A DNA stretch of 9,426 nt, taken from the NCBI GenBank assembly GCA_009782245.1, contig WRKK01000279.1, positions 1-9,426 of the forward strand. The letters are read 5' to 3'. Position 1 is the first letter of the stretch. The number at the start of each line of letters is the position of its first letter. The DNA is from Defluviitaleaceae bacterium. Its GTDB lineage: Bacteria > Bacillota > Clostridia > Lachnospirales > WQUN01. Below are positions 1 to 5,976 of this stretch, piece by piece. Both the position numbers and the translations under genes were made by a program. The notes under the pieces are model-generated. The model saw nothing but the letters and a program-made list of their open reading frames with translations. It searched no databases and was not told the origin of the DNA.

Positions 1-18
1 CCCTACGGGAGATGTCGT

Positions 19-100
19 TGTAGGGGCGACCGTCCTCGGTCGCCCGTTTGCCCGTTCCGATTTAGCCTAAGTGTACGTAGGCGGGTCGGTCGCCCCTACA
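19..100. repeat. MITE-like 82-bp element with 14-bp terminal inverted repeats
   Basis: The ends are perfect inverted repeats: TGTAGGGGCGACCG (19-32) and CGGTCGCCCCTACA (87-100). The left end also forms its own tight hairpin with 37-45 (9-bp stem, loop TCCT at 33-36). The interior holds TTCCGATTTAGC (55-66), whose reverse complement lies at 7656-7667, and AGTGTACGTAGG (70-81), which recurs as AGTGTACGCAGG at 9398-9409. Further degenerate pieces (CGCCCGTTT, GCGTTCCGA) continue to about 131. There is no open reading frame of substance and no clear target-site duplication. It belongs to the same family as the repeats around 7672-7933 and 9256-9426. Calling it a non-autonomous mobile element is inference; the repeated and inverted sequence is directly visible. 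Confidence 0.7.
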
Positions 101-227
101 GCAATCCGTTCGCCCGTTTGTGCGTTCCGACATTTCTACAACAACAAAATTTGCGGACGTGAATAAGCCCCGTATGACGTTCTGCATTTTGCACCCCAAA
201 ATTTCCAAAAAACATTTCCGCCAACAT

Positions 228-256
228 TTGACAAACCCAAACTTCTATACTATAAT
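228..256 (+). promoter_or_regulatory. Sigma-A-type promoter of tRNA-Arg (and probably uxuA)
   Basis: TTGACA (228-233) and TATAAT (251-256) are separated by exactly 17 bp, a full match to the vegetative sigma factor consensus. Transcription would begin near 263, about 60 nt before the tRNA. No other promoter of this quality is visible before uxuA. The sequence from about 132 to 227 shows nothing else recognisable. Confidence 0.85.
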
Positions 257-324
257 ATATATAAAGCTGATAAACAGCCGCAAGCAACCAATCGCTACCA
301 CAGCAACCCTGTTTCCTCAATTTT

Positions 325-397
325 GCATCTGTAGCTCAGAGGATAGAGCAACCGCCTCCTAAGCGGTAGGTCGCGCGTTCGACTCGCGCCAGATGCG
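325..397 (+). tRNA. tRNA-Arg (anticodon CCU)
   Basis: This is a 73-nt cloverleaf. The acceptor stem GCATCTG (325-331) pairs with CAGATGC (390-396), and G397 is the discriminator base. The D stem is GCTC/GAGC, the anticodon stem ACCGC/GCGGT (351-355/363-367) has loop CTCCTAA with anticodon CCT at 358-360, and the T arm is GCGCG-TTCGACT-CGCGC. It should decode AGG. The 3' CCA is not encoded and must be added by nucleotidyltransferase. It sits 51 nt upstream of uxuA without an evident terminator between. I found no second copy of its 3' end in the window, so there is no sign of tRNA-targeted integration here. Confidence 0.96.
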
Positions 398-448
398 TAT
401 AAAACACCAACCCGCCTATGGGCGGACAAGTTAAAAGGAGATTTTATT
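398..448 (+). promoter_or_regulatory. tRNA-uxuA spacer with small hairpin and uxuA ribosome binding site
   Basis: CCGCC (412-416) and GGCGG (421-425) form a 5-bp hairpin with loop TATG and no following T-run, so it is not a convincing terminator. AAAGGAG (434-440) is a strong Shine-Dalgarno sequence 8 nt before the uxuA ATG. No -35/-10 pair is visible here, which suggests that uxuA is read from the tRNA promoter and that tRNA 3' processing sets the 5' end of its mRNA (inference). Confidence 0.55.
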
Positions 449-1516
449 ATGAAAATGACTTTACGCTGGTTTGGGCCAGGTTTTGACACCGTAAGTTTGA
501 AATATATCCGCCAAATACCTGGCGTTGTTGGCGTTGTTTCCACTTTATTCGAAAAACGCCCTGGCGAACTTTGGACACAAGCCGAAGTTAAAGCCCTAAA
601 ATCGGAAATAAATCAGGCAGGGCTTGAACTCTCTGGCATTGAAAGCGTTAACATTCACGATTCCATTAAAACTGGCACAGCCGAACGGGACGAACATATC
701 GAAACCTACATAAAATGCCTAACCGCTCTCGGCGAAGAGGGCGTTGATATGGTTTGCTATAACTTTATGCCCGTTTTTGACTGGACCCGCTCCGATTTGG
801 CAAAGGAACGCACGGACGGCTCTTTTGTGCTGGCTTACGACCAAGCCGAAATTGACAAAATTATCCCAGAAGAAATTTTCGCCGCAATGGATAAAAAATC
901 CGACGGGCATATGTTGCCAGGTTGGGAACCCGACAGAATGGCGAAAATTAGCGAACTTTTCGCCCTATACAAAGATGTGAACGAAGAAAAATTATTTGAC
1001 AACCTAATCTACTTTCTAAAAGCAATCGGCAACGTTTGCGAAAAATACAACATAAAAATGGCTATCCACCCCGACGACCCCGCTTGGCCAGTTTTTGGCT
1101 TGCCCAGAATTGTTACCAACCAAAAAAACCTGCTACGCCTAATAAATGCGGTTGACAAAACTTACAACGGCGTAACGCTCTGCACTGGCTCGCTTGGCTC
1201 AAACCCAGCCAACAATATCCCAGAAACCATAAAAAGCCTAAAGGGCAGAATCCACTTTGCACACGTTCGCAACCTAAAATATCACAGCGAGGGCTCTTTT
1301 GAAGAGGCGGCGCACCTCTCGGCGGACGGCTCAATGGACATCGCCGCCATTATGAAAGCATTTTACGACACCAACTTCACAGGCCCAATGCGACCCGATC
1401 ACGGCAGAATGATTTGGGGCGAGCAAGCAATGCCAGGCTATGGGCTGTATGACCGTGCTTTGGGTGCATCGTATCTTTTGGGCATTTGGGAGACGTTGAC
1501 AAAATATGTGAAATAA
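449..1516 (+). CDS. uxuA: Mannonate dehydratase UxuA
   Basis: This cytoplasmic enzyme dehydrates D-mannonate to 2-keto-3-deoxy-D-gluconate in glucuronate breakdown. At 355 residues it has the family's usual full length and is a TIM-barrel metalloenzyme. The opening MKMTLRWFGPGFDTVSLKYI and the block YNFMPVFDWTRSDL are UxuA hallmarks. Likely metal ligands, assigned by family pattern, are H207 (in AIHPDDP), C245 (TLCTGS), H272 (AHVRNLK) and D317 (RPDHGR); the conserved C-terminal segment is PGYGLYDRALGASYLLG. The start is set by AAAGGAG 8 nt upstream; the next Met is two codons in. It follows tRNA-Arg in the same direction and converges on queA. No uxaC, uxuB, kdgK/kdgA or hexuronate transporter is present in the window, so it is not within a visible uronate operon. 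Confidence 0.96.
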   Translation: MKMTLRWFGPGFDTVSLKYIRQIPGVVGVVSTLFEKRPGELWTQAEVKALKSEINQAGLELSGIESVNIHDSIKTGTAERDEHIETYIKCLTALGEEGVDMVCYNFMPVFDWTRSDLAKERTDGSFVLAYDQAEIDKIIPEEIFAAMDKKSDGHMLPGWEPDRMAKISELFALYKDVNEEKLFDNLIYFLKAIGNVCEKYNIKMAIHPDDPAWPVFGLPRIVTNQKNLLRLINAVDKTYNGVTLCTGSLGSNPANNIPETIKSLKGRIHFAHVRNLKYHSEGSFEEAAHLSADGSMDIAAIMKAFYDTNFTGPMRPDHGRMIWGEQAMPGYGLYDRALGASYLLGIWETLTKYVK

Positions 1517-1520
1517 TTTT

Positions 1521-1556
1521 GGGTTTTGGGGTTTCGGGCAAATTGGGAAATTTGGG
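1521..1556 (+). other. G-quadruplex-type G-tract cluster after uxuA stop
   Basis: Five G-runs (1521-1523, 1528-1531, 1536-1538, 1545-1547, 1554-1556) are separated by loops of 4, 4, 6 and 6 nt, which fits the G3+N1-7 rule for a quadruplex. It begins 5 nt after the uxuA stop codon and lies on the uxuA transcript strand. Whether it folds in vivo is unknown. Confidence 0.5.
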
Positions 1557-1572
1557 CAAAAGCGAAAAATGC

Positions 1573-1602
1573 AAAAAACGGGCGGATAATATCCGCCCCT
1601 AC
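1573..1602 (-). terminator. Rho-independent terminator of queA, built from a repeat-family palindrome
   Basis: Read on the minus strand, GGGCGGAT (1598-1591), loop ATT and ATCCGCCC (1587-1580) form an 8-bp perfect stem followed by G and six T residues (1578-1573), then a further T-rich stretch. It lies about 130 nt past the queA stop. Its 5' border GTAGG and 3' border CGCCCGTT match the palindromic repeats elsewhere in the window, but the inner arm differs, so a family member seems to serve as the terminator. Confidence 0.65.
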
Positions 1603-1670
1603 GATAAACCACCGCAAAATTAACCATTACATTACCAAATTAACACGGAAAACCCATTAAAAAATTTAGC

Positions 1671-1727
1671 GGGTCAAGGGGCGCGCTCCTTGCGGGGTGT
1701 GGGGCAGAGCCCCACGGTTTTAATGTT
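1671..1727 (+). terminator. Double-hairpin intergenic repeat, likely uxuA terminator
   Basis: The first hairpin is CAAGGGG (1675-1681)/CTCCTTG (1686-1692) with loop CGCG and one G-T pair. The second is GTGGGGC (1699-1705)/GCCCCAC (1709-1715) with loop AGA, followed by GGTTTTAATGTTT. The second stem plus T-rich tail reads as a rightward terminator for uxuA, though its T-run is short and it lies about 180 nt past the stop. The 19-bp end GCCCCACGGTTTTAATGTT recurs exactly at 7915-7933, marking it as a dispersed repeat. Confidence 0.55.
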
Positions 1728-1731
1728 TCCC

Positions 1732-2763
1732 CTAAACAATCAGCATAGCATCGCCGAAACTGTAAAATCTGTATTCCTCTAAAATTGCGGCGTTGTAGGC
1801 TGCCATTATGTTGTCGAGACCGCAGAATGCTGCAACTAGCATGATGAGCGTTGACTGCGGCAAGTGGAAGTTCGTTAAAAGCCCGTCAATTAGCTTGAAC
1901 TCGAAGCCGGGGTATATGTAGATGCTGGTTTTGCCCGTCCCGTGGACAACTTGCCCCTCTTCGTTTACGCAACTTTCCAACGTGCGGCAAGATGTCGTGC
2001 CGACTGCGATAATGCGTCCACCTGCTTTTTTTGTCTCGTTTATTTTGGCGGCTTGCTCTTCTTCTATTTGGTAGTATTCGCTGTGCATATGATGCTGAAT
2101 AATATTGTCAACCTTTACAGGGCGGAAAGTTCCCAAGCCGACGTGCAAAGTTATGTGGGCAATTTTAACGCCTTTGCTTTCCAGTTCTGCCAAAATTTCG
2201 TTAGTAAAATGCAAGCCAGCCGTTGGCGCGGCAACCGAACCGTCTTTTTTGGCATAAACTGTGTTATACCGCTCTTTTTTTTCTGTCTCTGAAATTGTGG
2301 AATTAATGTAATGCGGCAACGGCACATCGCCGTGCTTGTCTAGTAAATATTCCCAATTTTCGGTGTATTCCATTGTTGCGTACCGCAAGCCGTCTTCGGT
2401 AATTTCGTCTATTTTGGCTATTATATCGCCGTCGCCAATGGTTATTGCCGTGCCAACACGGCATTTTTTGCCAGGCTTACATAAAATTTCCCAGCGGTTA
2501 GTTGTTAGCTGCCTGTGCAATAAAATTTCAATTTTTCCGCCCGTTTCCAAGTAACCAATAAGCCTTGCGGGAATAACTTTTGTATCGTTAATAACCAAGC
2601 AATCGTTTGCGTTTAGTAGCGTTGTTATATCCTTGAATGTGTGATGTTCGTATGTACCCAGCTTGCGGTTGACCAACATTAACCGTGAAGAATCACGGTT
2701 TTCTGGCGGATTGTTTGCAATTAATTTGTCTGGTAAATCGTACCAAAAATTTTGTAAGTTCAT
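1732..2763 (-). CDS. queA: S-adenosylmethionine:tRNA ribosyltransferase-isomerase QueA
   Basis: QueA transfers and isomerises the ribosyl group of S-adenosylmethionine onto 7-aminomethyl-7-deazaguanine at the wobble base of tRNAs, giving epoxyqueuosine. It is a 343-residue cytoplasmic protein of normal length. Family motifs in order are YDLPDKLIA and RDSSRLM (residues 8-29), NDTKVIPARL (59-68), AAPTAGLHFT, HVGLGTFRPV, GTTSCRTLES and TNFHLPQSTLIMLVAAF. The usual IAQ near the N-terminus reads IAN here. The ATG at 2763 is supported by family N-termini, and an in-frame TAG just upstream excludes an extension. A promoter at 2849-2821 and an unusual SD-hairpin-start leader precede it. It is divergent from prpC. 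No other queuosine gene (tgt, queG, queCDEF) and none of its common neighbours (ruvB, yajC) is in view. Confidence 0.97.
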   Translation of the reverse strand: MNLQNFWYDLPDKLIANNPPENRDSSRLMLVNRKLGTYEHHTFKDITTLLNANDCLVINDTKVIPARLIGYLETGGKIEILLHRQLTTNRWEILCKPGKKCRVGTAITIGDGDIIAKIDEITEDGLRYATMEYTENWEYLLDKHGDVPLPHYINSTISETEKKERYNTVYAKKDGSVAAPTAGLHFTNEILAELESKGVKIAHITLHVGLGTFRPVKVDNIIQHHMHSEYYQIEEEQAAKINETKKAGGRIIAVGTTSCRTLESCVNEEGQVVHGTGKTSIYIYPGFEFKLIDGLLTNFHLPQSTLIMLVAAFCGLDNIMAAYNAAILEEYRFYSFGDAMLIV

Positions 2764-2795
2764 AATATTCGGCTAAAATCTTAGCCGCCTCCTTT
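2764..2795 (-). promoter_or_regulatory. queA ribosome binding site separated from the start codon by a hairpin
   Basis: Reading leftward, the order is AAAGGAGG (2795-2788), then a perfect inverted repeat CGGCTAA (2787-2781)-GATT-TTAGCCG (2776-2770), then AATATT and ATG (2763-2761). Linear spacing from SD to ATG is 24 nt, too long for normal initiation. With the 18-nt hairpin folded, 6 nt remain (8 if only the inner 6 bp pair), which is normal spacing. No other good SD is visible close to the ATG. The sequence is direct; the folding model is inference. Confidence 0.7.
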
Positions 2796-2820
2796 GCGGT
2801 GTTGCAATTATTATACGTAA

Positions 2821-2849
2821 ATTATACAAAATATTTCCCGTTTTGGCAA
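2821..2849 (-). promoter_or_regulatory. Sigma-A-type promoter of queA
   Basis: On the minus strand, TTGCCA (2849-2844) and TATAAT (2826-2821) are separated by 17 bp, with one mismatch to consensus in the -35. The predicted start near 2814 gives a leader of about 50 nt containing the SD-hairpin arrangement. Confidence 0.75.
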
Positions 2850-2850
2850 C

Positions 2851-2887
2851 CGCAAAATTAAACGCAAAATTAAACGTAAAAATTAAA
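2851..2887. repeat. Three tandem 12-13-bp A+T-rich repeats between divergent promoters
   Basis: CGCAAAATTAAA occurs at 2851-2862 and 2863-2874, then CGTAAAAATTAAA at 2875-2887, followed by a degenerate CATAAAAAAA. The block abuts the queA -35 on its upstream side and ends 11 bp before the prpC -35. It could act as an UP element for RNA polymerase alpha subunits or as a binding site for a regulator; the sequence alone does not decide. Confidence 0.7.
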
Positions 2888-2898
2888 CATAAAAAAAC

Positions 2899-2926
2899 TT
2901 GCAATATTCTAAAAAAGTGATATAAT
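2899..2926 (+). promoter_or_regulatory. Sigma-A-type promoter of prpC
   Basis: TTGCAA (2899-2904) and a perfect TATAAT (2921-2926) are 16 bp apart. Transcription would begin near 2933, 33 nt before the chosen prpC start. It is back to back with the queA promoter, with the -35 elements about 49 bp apart. Confidence 0.7.
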
Positions 2927-2965
2927 GTAATTGTAGTGCTAGAAAAACAGTCAAGAGGTGATTTG

Positions 2966-3703
2966 ATGCTAGAGGTTTTTGCCAAAACAGATGTAGGCAG
3001 AATGCGCTCTATTAACCAGGATTCAATTTTTGTTTCTACACAGTCGGTTGGTGCTTTATCTAATTTGTTTATAGTTGCAGATGGAATGGGTGGTCATAAC
3101 GCTGGGGAAGTGGCGAGCGGCGAGGCTATTAAATATTTTTGTGGGCATATTATGTCGGGGGACGATACTATAACGTTACCCTGCGATGAAGTTTTAGATA
3201 TGCTTACTTCTGCTGCCTATACCGCTAATATTGGCGTTCGTACACAGGCGCAAAATAATCCGCAGCTTGCTGGCATGGGTACAACGCTAACTGCCTGTAC
3301 TATCTGTAATTCCAGGTGCAATATTGTGCATATTGGCGATAGCCGTGCGTATCAAATTACTGAAGATAATATATATCAGCTTACAACAGATCATTCCTAC
3401 GTCAACGAGATGTTAAGAGCAGGGCAGATAACGCCCGCCCAAGCCATAAATCACCCAAAACGCAACGTGCTTACCAAAGTGCTAGGCGTTAGCCCTGATA
3501 TGATGGTTGACGGCTATGTTTTTGAAATTATCCCACGTAGCACCATATTATTGTGCTCGGACGGGCTTTACAACATGGTTTCTGAAGAGGAAATTAAATT
3601 TTTGATAAATACGCAACAAGACCCCGCCATCGCCTTAATTAACGCCGCTAACCGCAACGGCGGCGCAGATAACATCGCAGTTATTGTTATAAAATGCGAT
3701 TAA
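2966..3703 (+). CDS. prpC: PP2C-family serine/threonine protein phosphatase PrpC
   Basis: This metal-dependent (Mn/Mg) cytoplasmic phosphatase removes phosphate from PrkC and its targets. At 245 residues it has the size of Bacillus-type PrpC. PP2C motifs in order are RSINQDS (D19), VADGMGGHNAGE (D39), GMGTTLTA, HIGDSRAYQI (D125), LTTDHSYV, NVLTKVLG, LLCSDGLYNMV (D199) and GGADNIAVIVI (D235), so the metal-binding aspartates are all present. I chose ATG 2966 because GAGGTG (2955-2960) sits 5 nt upstream and the protein then begins MLEVFAKTDVGR, as in relatives. An in-frame GTG at 2936 lies almost at the predicted transcription start and has no SD. The usual upstream genes (rlmN, rsmB, fmt) are absent; queA is there instead, divergent. 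Confidence 0.95.
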   Translation: MLEVFAKTDVGRMRSINQDSIFVSTQSVGALSNLFIVADGMGGHNAGEVASGEAIKYFCGHIMSGDDTITLPCDEVLDMLTSAAYTANIGVRTQAQNNPQLAGMGTTLTACTICNSRCNIVHIGDSRAYQITEDNIYQLTTDHSYVNEMLRAGQITPAQAINHPKRNVLTKVLGVSPDMMVDGYVFEIIPRSTILLCSDGLYNMVSEEEIKFLINTQQDPAIALINAANRNGGADNIAVIVIKCD

Positions 3704-3882
3704 ATTTACTGGTTAAAAAAATACAGCACCATAAAATTCTAAAATTTGTCGGCTATATTCGTGTAGCCAAACCTAAAAACATTATTTCGATGGGCGTGAT
3801 GTAGTTTTTGTGGTACGCCCAAAGTTTTTCCATGTTTTTCTATCTTTTTTGTGGTTTTGCCACATTGTAGGGAGTGTGCAGT
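3704..3882 (+). promoter_or_regulatory. prpC-prkC spacer with three hairpins and the prkC ribosome binding site
   Basis: These 179 bp hold no gene. The first hairpin is GGCTATA (3751-3757)/TGTAGCC (3762-3768) with a TTCG tetraloop. The second is TGGGCGT (3791-3797)/ACGCCCA (3815-3821), a perfect 7-bp stem with a 17-nt loop, followed 3 nt later by TTTTT and more T-runs to 3850; it resembles a weak terminator or attenuator. The third is TGTGG (3850-3854)/CCACA (3860-3864), just upstream of AGGGAG (3869-3874), the SD for prkC. No clear -35/-10 pair is visible, so prkC probably depends on read-through from prpC. Confidence 0.5.
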
Positions 3883-5976
3883 TTGAGATTAGAACAAGGC
3901 AGTATAGTAAGTGATCGCTATCAAGTAGAAGAGCATTTGGGAACTGGTGGCATGGCTGTTGTATACCGTGCCTTAGATATAAAACTTGATAGGCAAGTTA
4001 CATTAAAAATTATGCGTGAAGACCTGGAAGAAGGGTACGTAGAACGCTTTTATAAAGAAGCCCAATCTGTAGCGGGGCTTTCGCACGCCAATATAGTCAA
4101 AGTTTACGATTACGGCGAAGACGACCTTATGCGCTACATTGTTATGGAATATATCGACGGTACCTCATTAAAAGACCTTATTGTGCGAAAAGCTCCTTTT
4201 GACGACGATACTACTCTTAGTGTTGCGGTGCAAATTGCCGAAGGATTGCTCCATGCCCACAAAAACGACGTTGTCCACCGTGATATTAAACCGCAAAATA
4301 TTTTGGTTACACACGACGGCATTGTTAAAATTGCCGATTTTGGTATTGCACGTGTTGCAAAAGTTACCACTCTTACCAGTAACACTAATTCTATGGGAAG
4401 TGTTCATTATTTTTCGCCCGAACAAGCGAGGGGCGGTTTTGTTGACCATAGAAGTGATATATATTCATTAGGCATTACTATGTTTGAAATGGCAACCGCA
4501 AAATTGCCCTATGACGGCGATTCGGTGGTTTCTATTGCACTAAAACACATAAACGACCCATTCCCCGACCCGCAGGAGCAAAACGCCAATATTTCCGATA
4601 AACTAGCCCACATTATCCGCAAAGCCACCGAAAAATCCTCCGTAAAACGCTACACCGCAATAGAAGATATGTATCGTGATATAAAAAGTGCAATAAATAA
4701 TGTGGATTTTATACCAAAATTTGACTTTATCGATTCGCCAACAGTAGAAATCAGCCCAGAAGAACTAGAAAGTATCCGCCAAAAAAGCGAGCCGCAACGC
4801 CCGTTTTTTGACGATGCACCCGCATACGGCGGCGATAAACAAACTGAACGCAAAGTTATGTTTACCGCTTTTGGCGTAGCGGCAATTTTAGTTGCTATTG
4901 TTACTGTTGTCGCACTTGCTATATATAATGTGCTAAATCCGCCGCTGTTTGATGTTCCCGATATTGTGGGCATGACGCTGGAGCAAGCCAGCCTACTAAC
5001 CGACCCGCTAGAACTAACCATTCTTATCGCCGCTTGGGAATTTAGCGAAGATTACGAACACGGTATTATAGTGGAGCAAAATTTGATACCACCAACCCGA
5101 ATCCCCACTACTACGCCTATTCACGTTGTGCTTAGCCTTGGTACTGCTTATTTTGATATGCCAAATGTAATTTTTACCGAACAAGACCCCGCCGTTGAAT
5201 ACCTGGAGGCTCGCGGCTTAGGAGTAATATTGCAAAATCGCCCAGATGAACAAGTACCCGCTGGCATTGTTTTGGAAACTATTCCCGCCGCTGGCGAAAC
5301 GGTTGCTCATTATCAGCTGATAATAATGTATGTAAGCATTGGCGCGGAAAACAACGGCGTGGAATATCCCGAAACGCCCGAATCTTTTTCAATGATAAGC
5401 GTGATAGGTATGTACGAAGAGCACGCAATAGAATTTCTTGAAGAACAAGGGCTAATTGTGGGCGAAATAACCCGCCAAGCAAACGTAATGTTCGCCGAGG
5501 GGACAATTTCGGCACAATCTATTGCACCTGGCACACCAGTAGAACCAGGCACAACAATAGATATAGTCGTCAGCACAGGTGCAGGTATACCAGACCCAAC
5601 ACCGCCGCCACCGCCAACGCCAGCACCAGAGCCAACCCCCGAACCCGAGCCGACCCCCGCACCAGAACCAACCCCCGAACCAACGCCGACCCCGCCACCC
5701 GCTCCACTAGAACCAGCCAACAGTATCTTAGTAGTAAACTTATGGGAAGTGGCAGAAGGTACAGAAAGCGTACATTTGCTAATATTGCAATCCGAGGGCG
5801 GCGGCGACCCAACTACCATTACCAACTACACCGTGCCAGTAGCCGAGTTTCCGCTAACGTTAAGCGTTTTTGGTACAGATTTTTCGCAGTTTCTTATATT
5901 TTCGGTAAACGAAGATGGCTCTGAACAGTTGCGTTTTTCCGAACATATCGATTTTTCTGTGCTAGTGCAACCATGA
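3883..5976 (+). CDS. prkC: Membrane PASTA-domain serine/threonine protein kinase PrkC
   Basis: This transmembrane kinase senses peptidoglycan fragments or lipid II outside and phosphorylates proteins inside. Residues about 13-275 form a complete Hanks kinase: GTGGMAVVY loop (20-28), K42, E59, HRDIKPQN (D134), DFG (D152), a Thr/Ser-rich activation loop (about 160-172) and SPEQARG. One membrane segment lies near 326-349. Three PASTA repeats start near 356, 424 and 502, then a Pro/Glu/Thr linker (570-612) with TPAPEPTPEP twice, then an 85-residue beta-rich C-terminal domain I do not recognise. I chose TTG 3883 (697 residues) because AGGGAG ends 8 nt upstream; the in-frame GTG at 3874 overlaps that SD. 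The stop overlaps the rsgA start as ATGA. Confidence 0.95.
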   Translation: MRLEQGSIVSDRYQVEEHLGTGGMAVVYRALDIKLDRQVTLKIMREDLEEGYVERFYKEAQSVAGLSHANIVKVYDYGEDDLMRYIVMEYIDGTSLKDLIVRKAPFDDDTTLSVAVQIAEGLLHAHKNDVVHRDIKPQNILVTHDGIVKIADFGIARVAKVTTLTSNTNSMGSVHYFSPEQARGGFVDHRSDIYSLGITMFEMATAKLPYDGDSVVSIALKHINDPFPDPQEQNANISDKLAHIIRKATEKSSVKRYTAIEDMYRDIKSAINNVDFIPKFDFIDSPTVEISPEELESIRQKSEPQRPFFDDAPAYGGDKQTERKVMFTAFGVAAILVAIVTVVALAIYNVLNPPLFDVPDIVGMTLEQASLLTDPLELTILIAAWEFSEDYEHGIIVEQNLIPPTRIPTTTPIHVVLSLGTAYFDMPNVIFTEQDPAVEYLEARGLGVILQNRPDEQVPAGIVLETIPAAGETVAHYQLIIMYVSIGAENNGVEYPETPESFSMISVIGMYEEHAIEFLEEQGLIVGEITRQANVMFAEGTISAQSIAPGTPVEPGTTIDIVVSTGAGIPDPTPPPPPTPAPEPTPEPEPTPAPEPTPEPTPTPPPAPLEPANSILVVNLWEVAEGTESVHLLILQSEGGGDPTTITNYTVPVAEFPLTLSVFGTDFSQFLIFSVNEDGSEQLRFSEHIDFSVLVQP

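Noticed and set aside
325..397. tRNA-Arg as an integration site for a mobile island
   Set aside because: No integrase gene and no second copy of the tRNA 3' end was found in the window.
96..543. Short open frames on both strands around the tRNA (120-362 plus, 96-320 and 295-543 minus)
   Set aside because: They cross the tRNA, the promoter or the uxuA start, have no SD and no recognisable protein features.
2764..2815. preQ1 riboswitch in the queA leader
   Set aside because: The short leader has one simple hairpin next to the SD and lacks the A-rich tail and pseudoknot partner typical of preQ1 aptamers; preQ1 riboswitches usually control queCDEF or transporters.
2936..2965. Ten-residue longer PrpC beginning at GTG 2936
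   Set aside because: This GTG is 3 nt from the predicted transcription start and has no SD, while GAGGTG is well placed for ATG 2966.
5313..5825. 170-codon minus-strand open frame rich in Gly, Val and Ser inside prkC
   Set aside because: It is the antisense of the Pro/Glu/Thr-repeat linker; repetitive codons keep the opposite strand open. The sense reading is a clear PASTA kinase.
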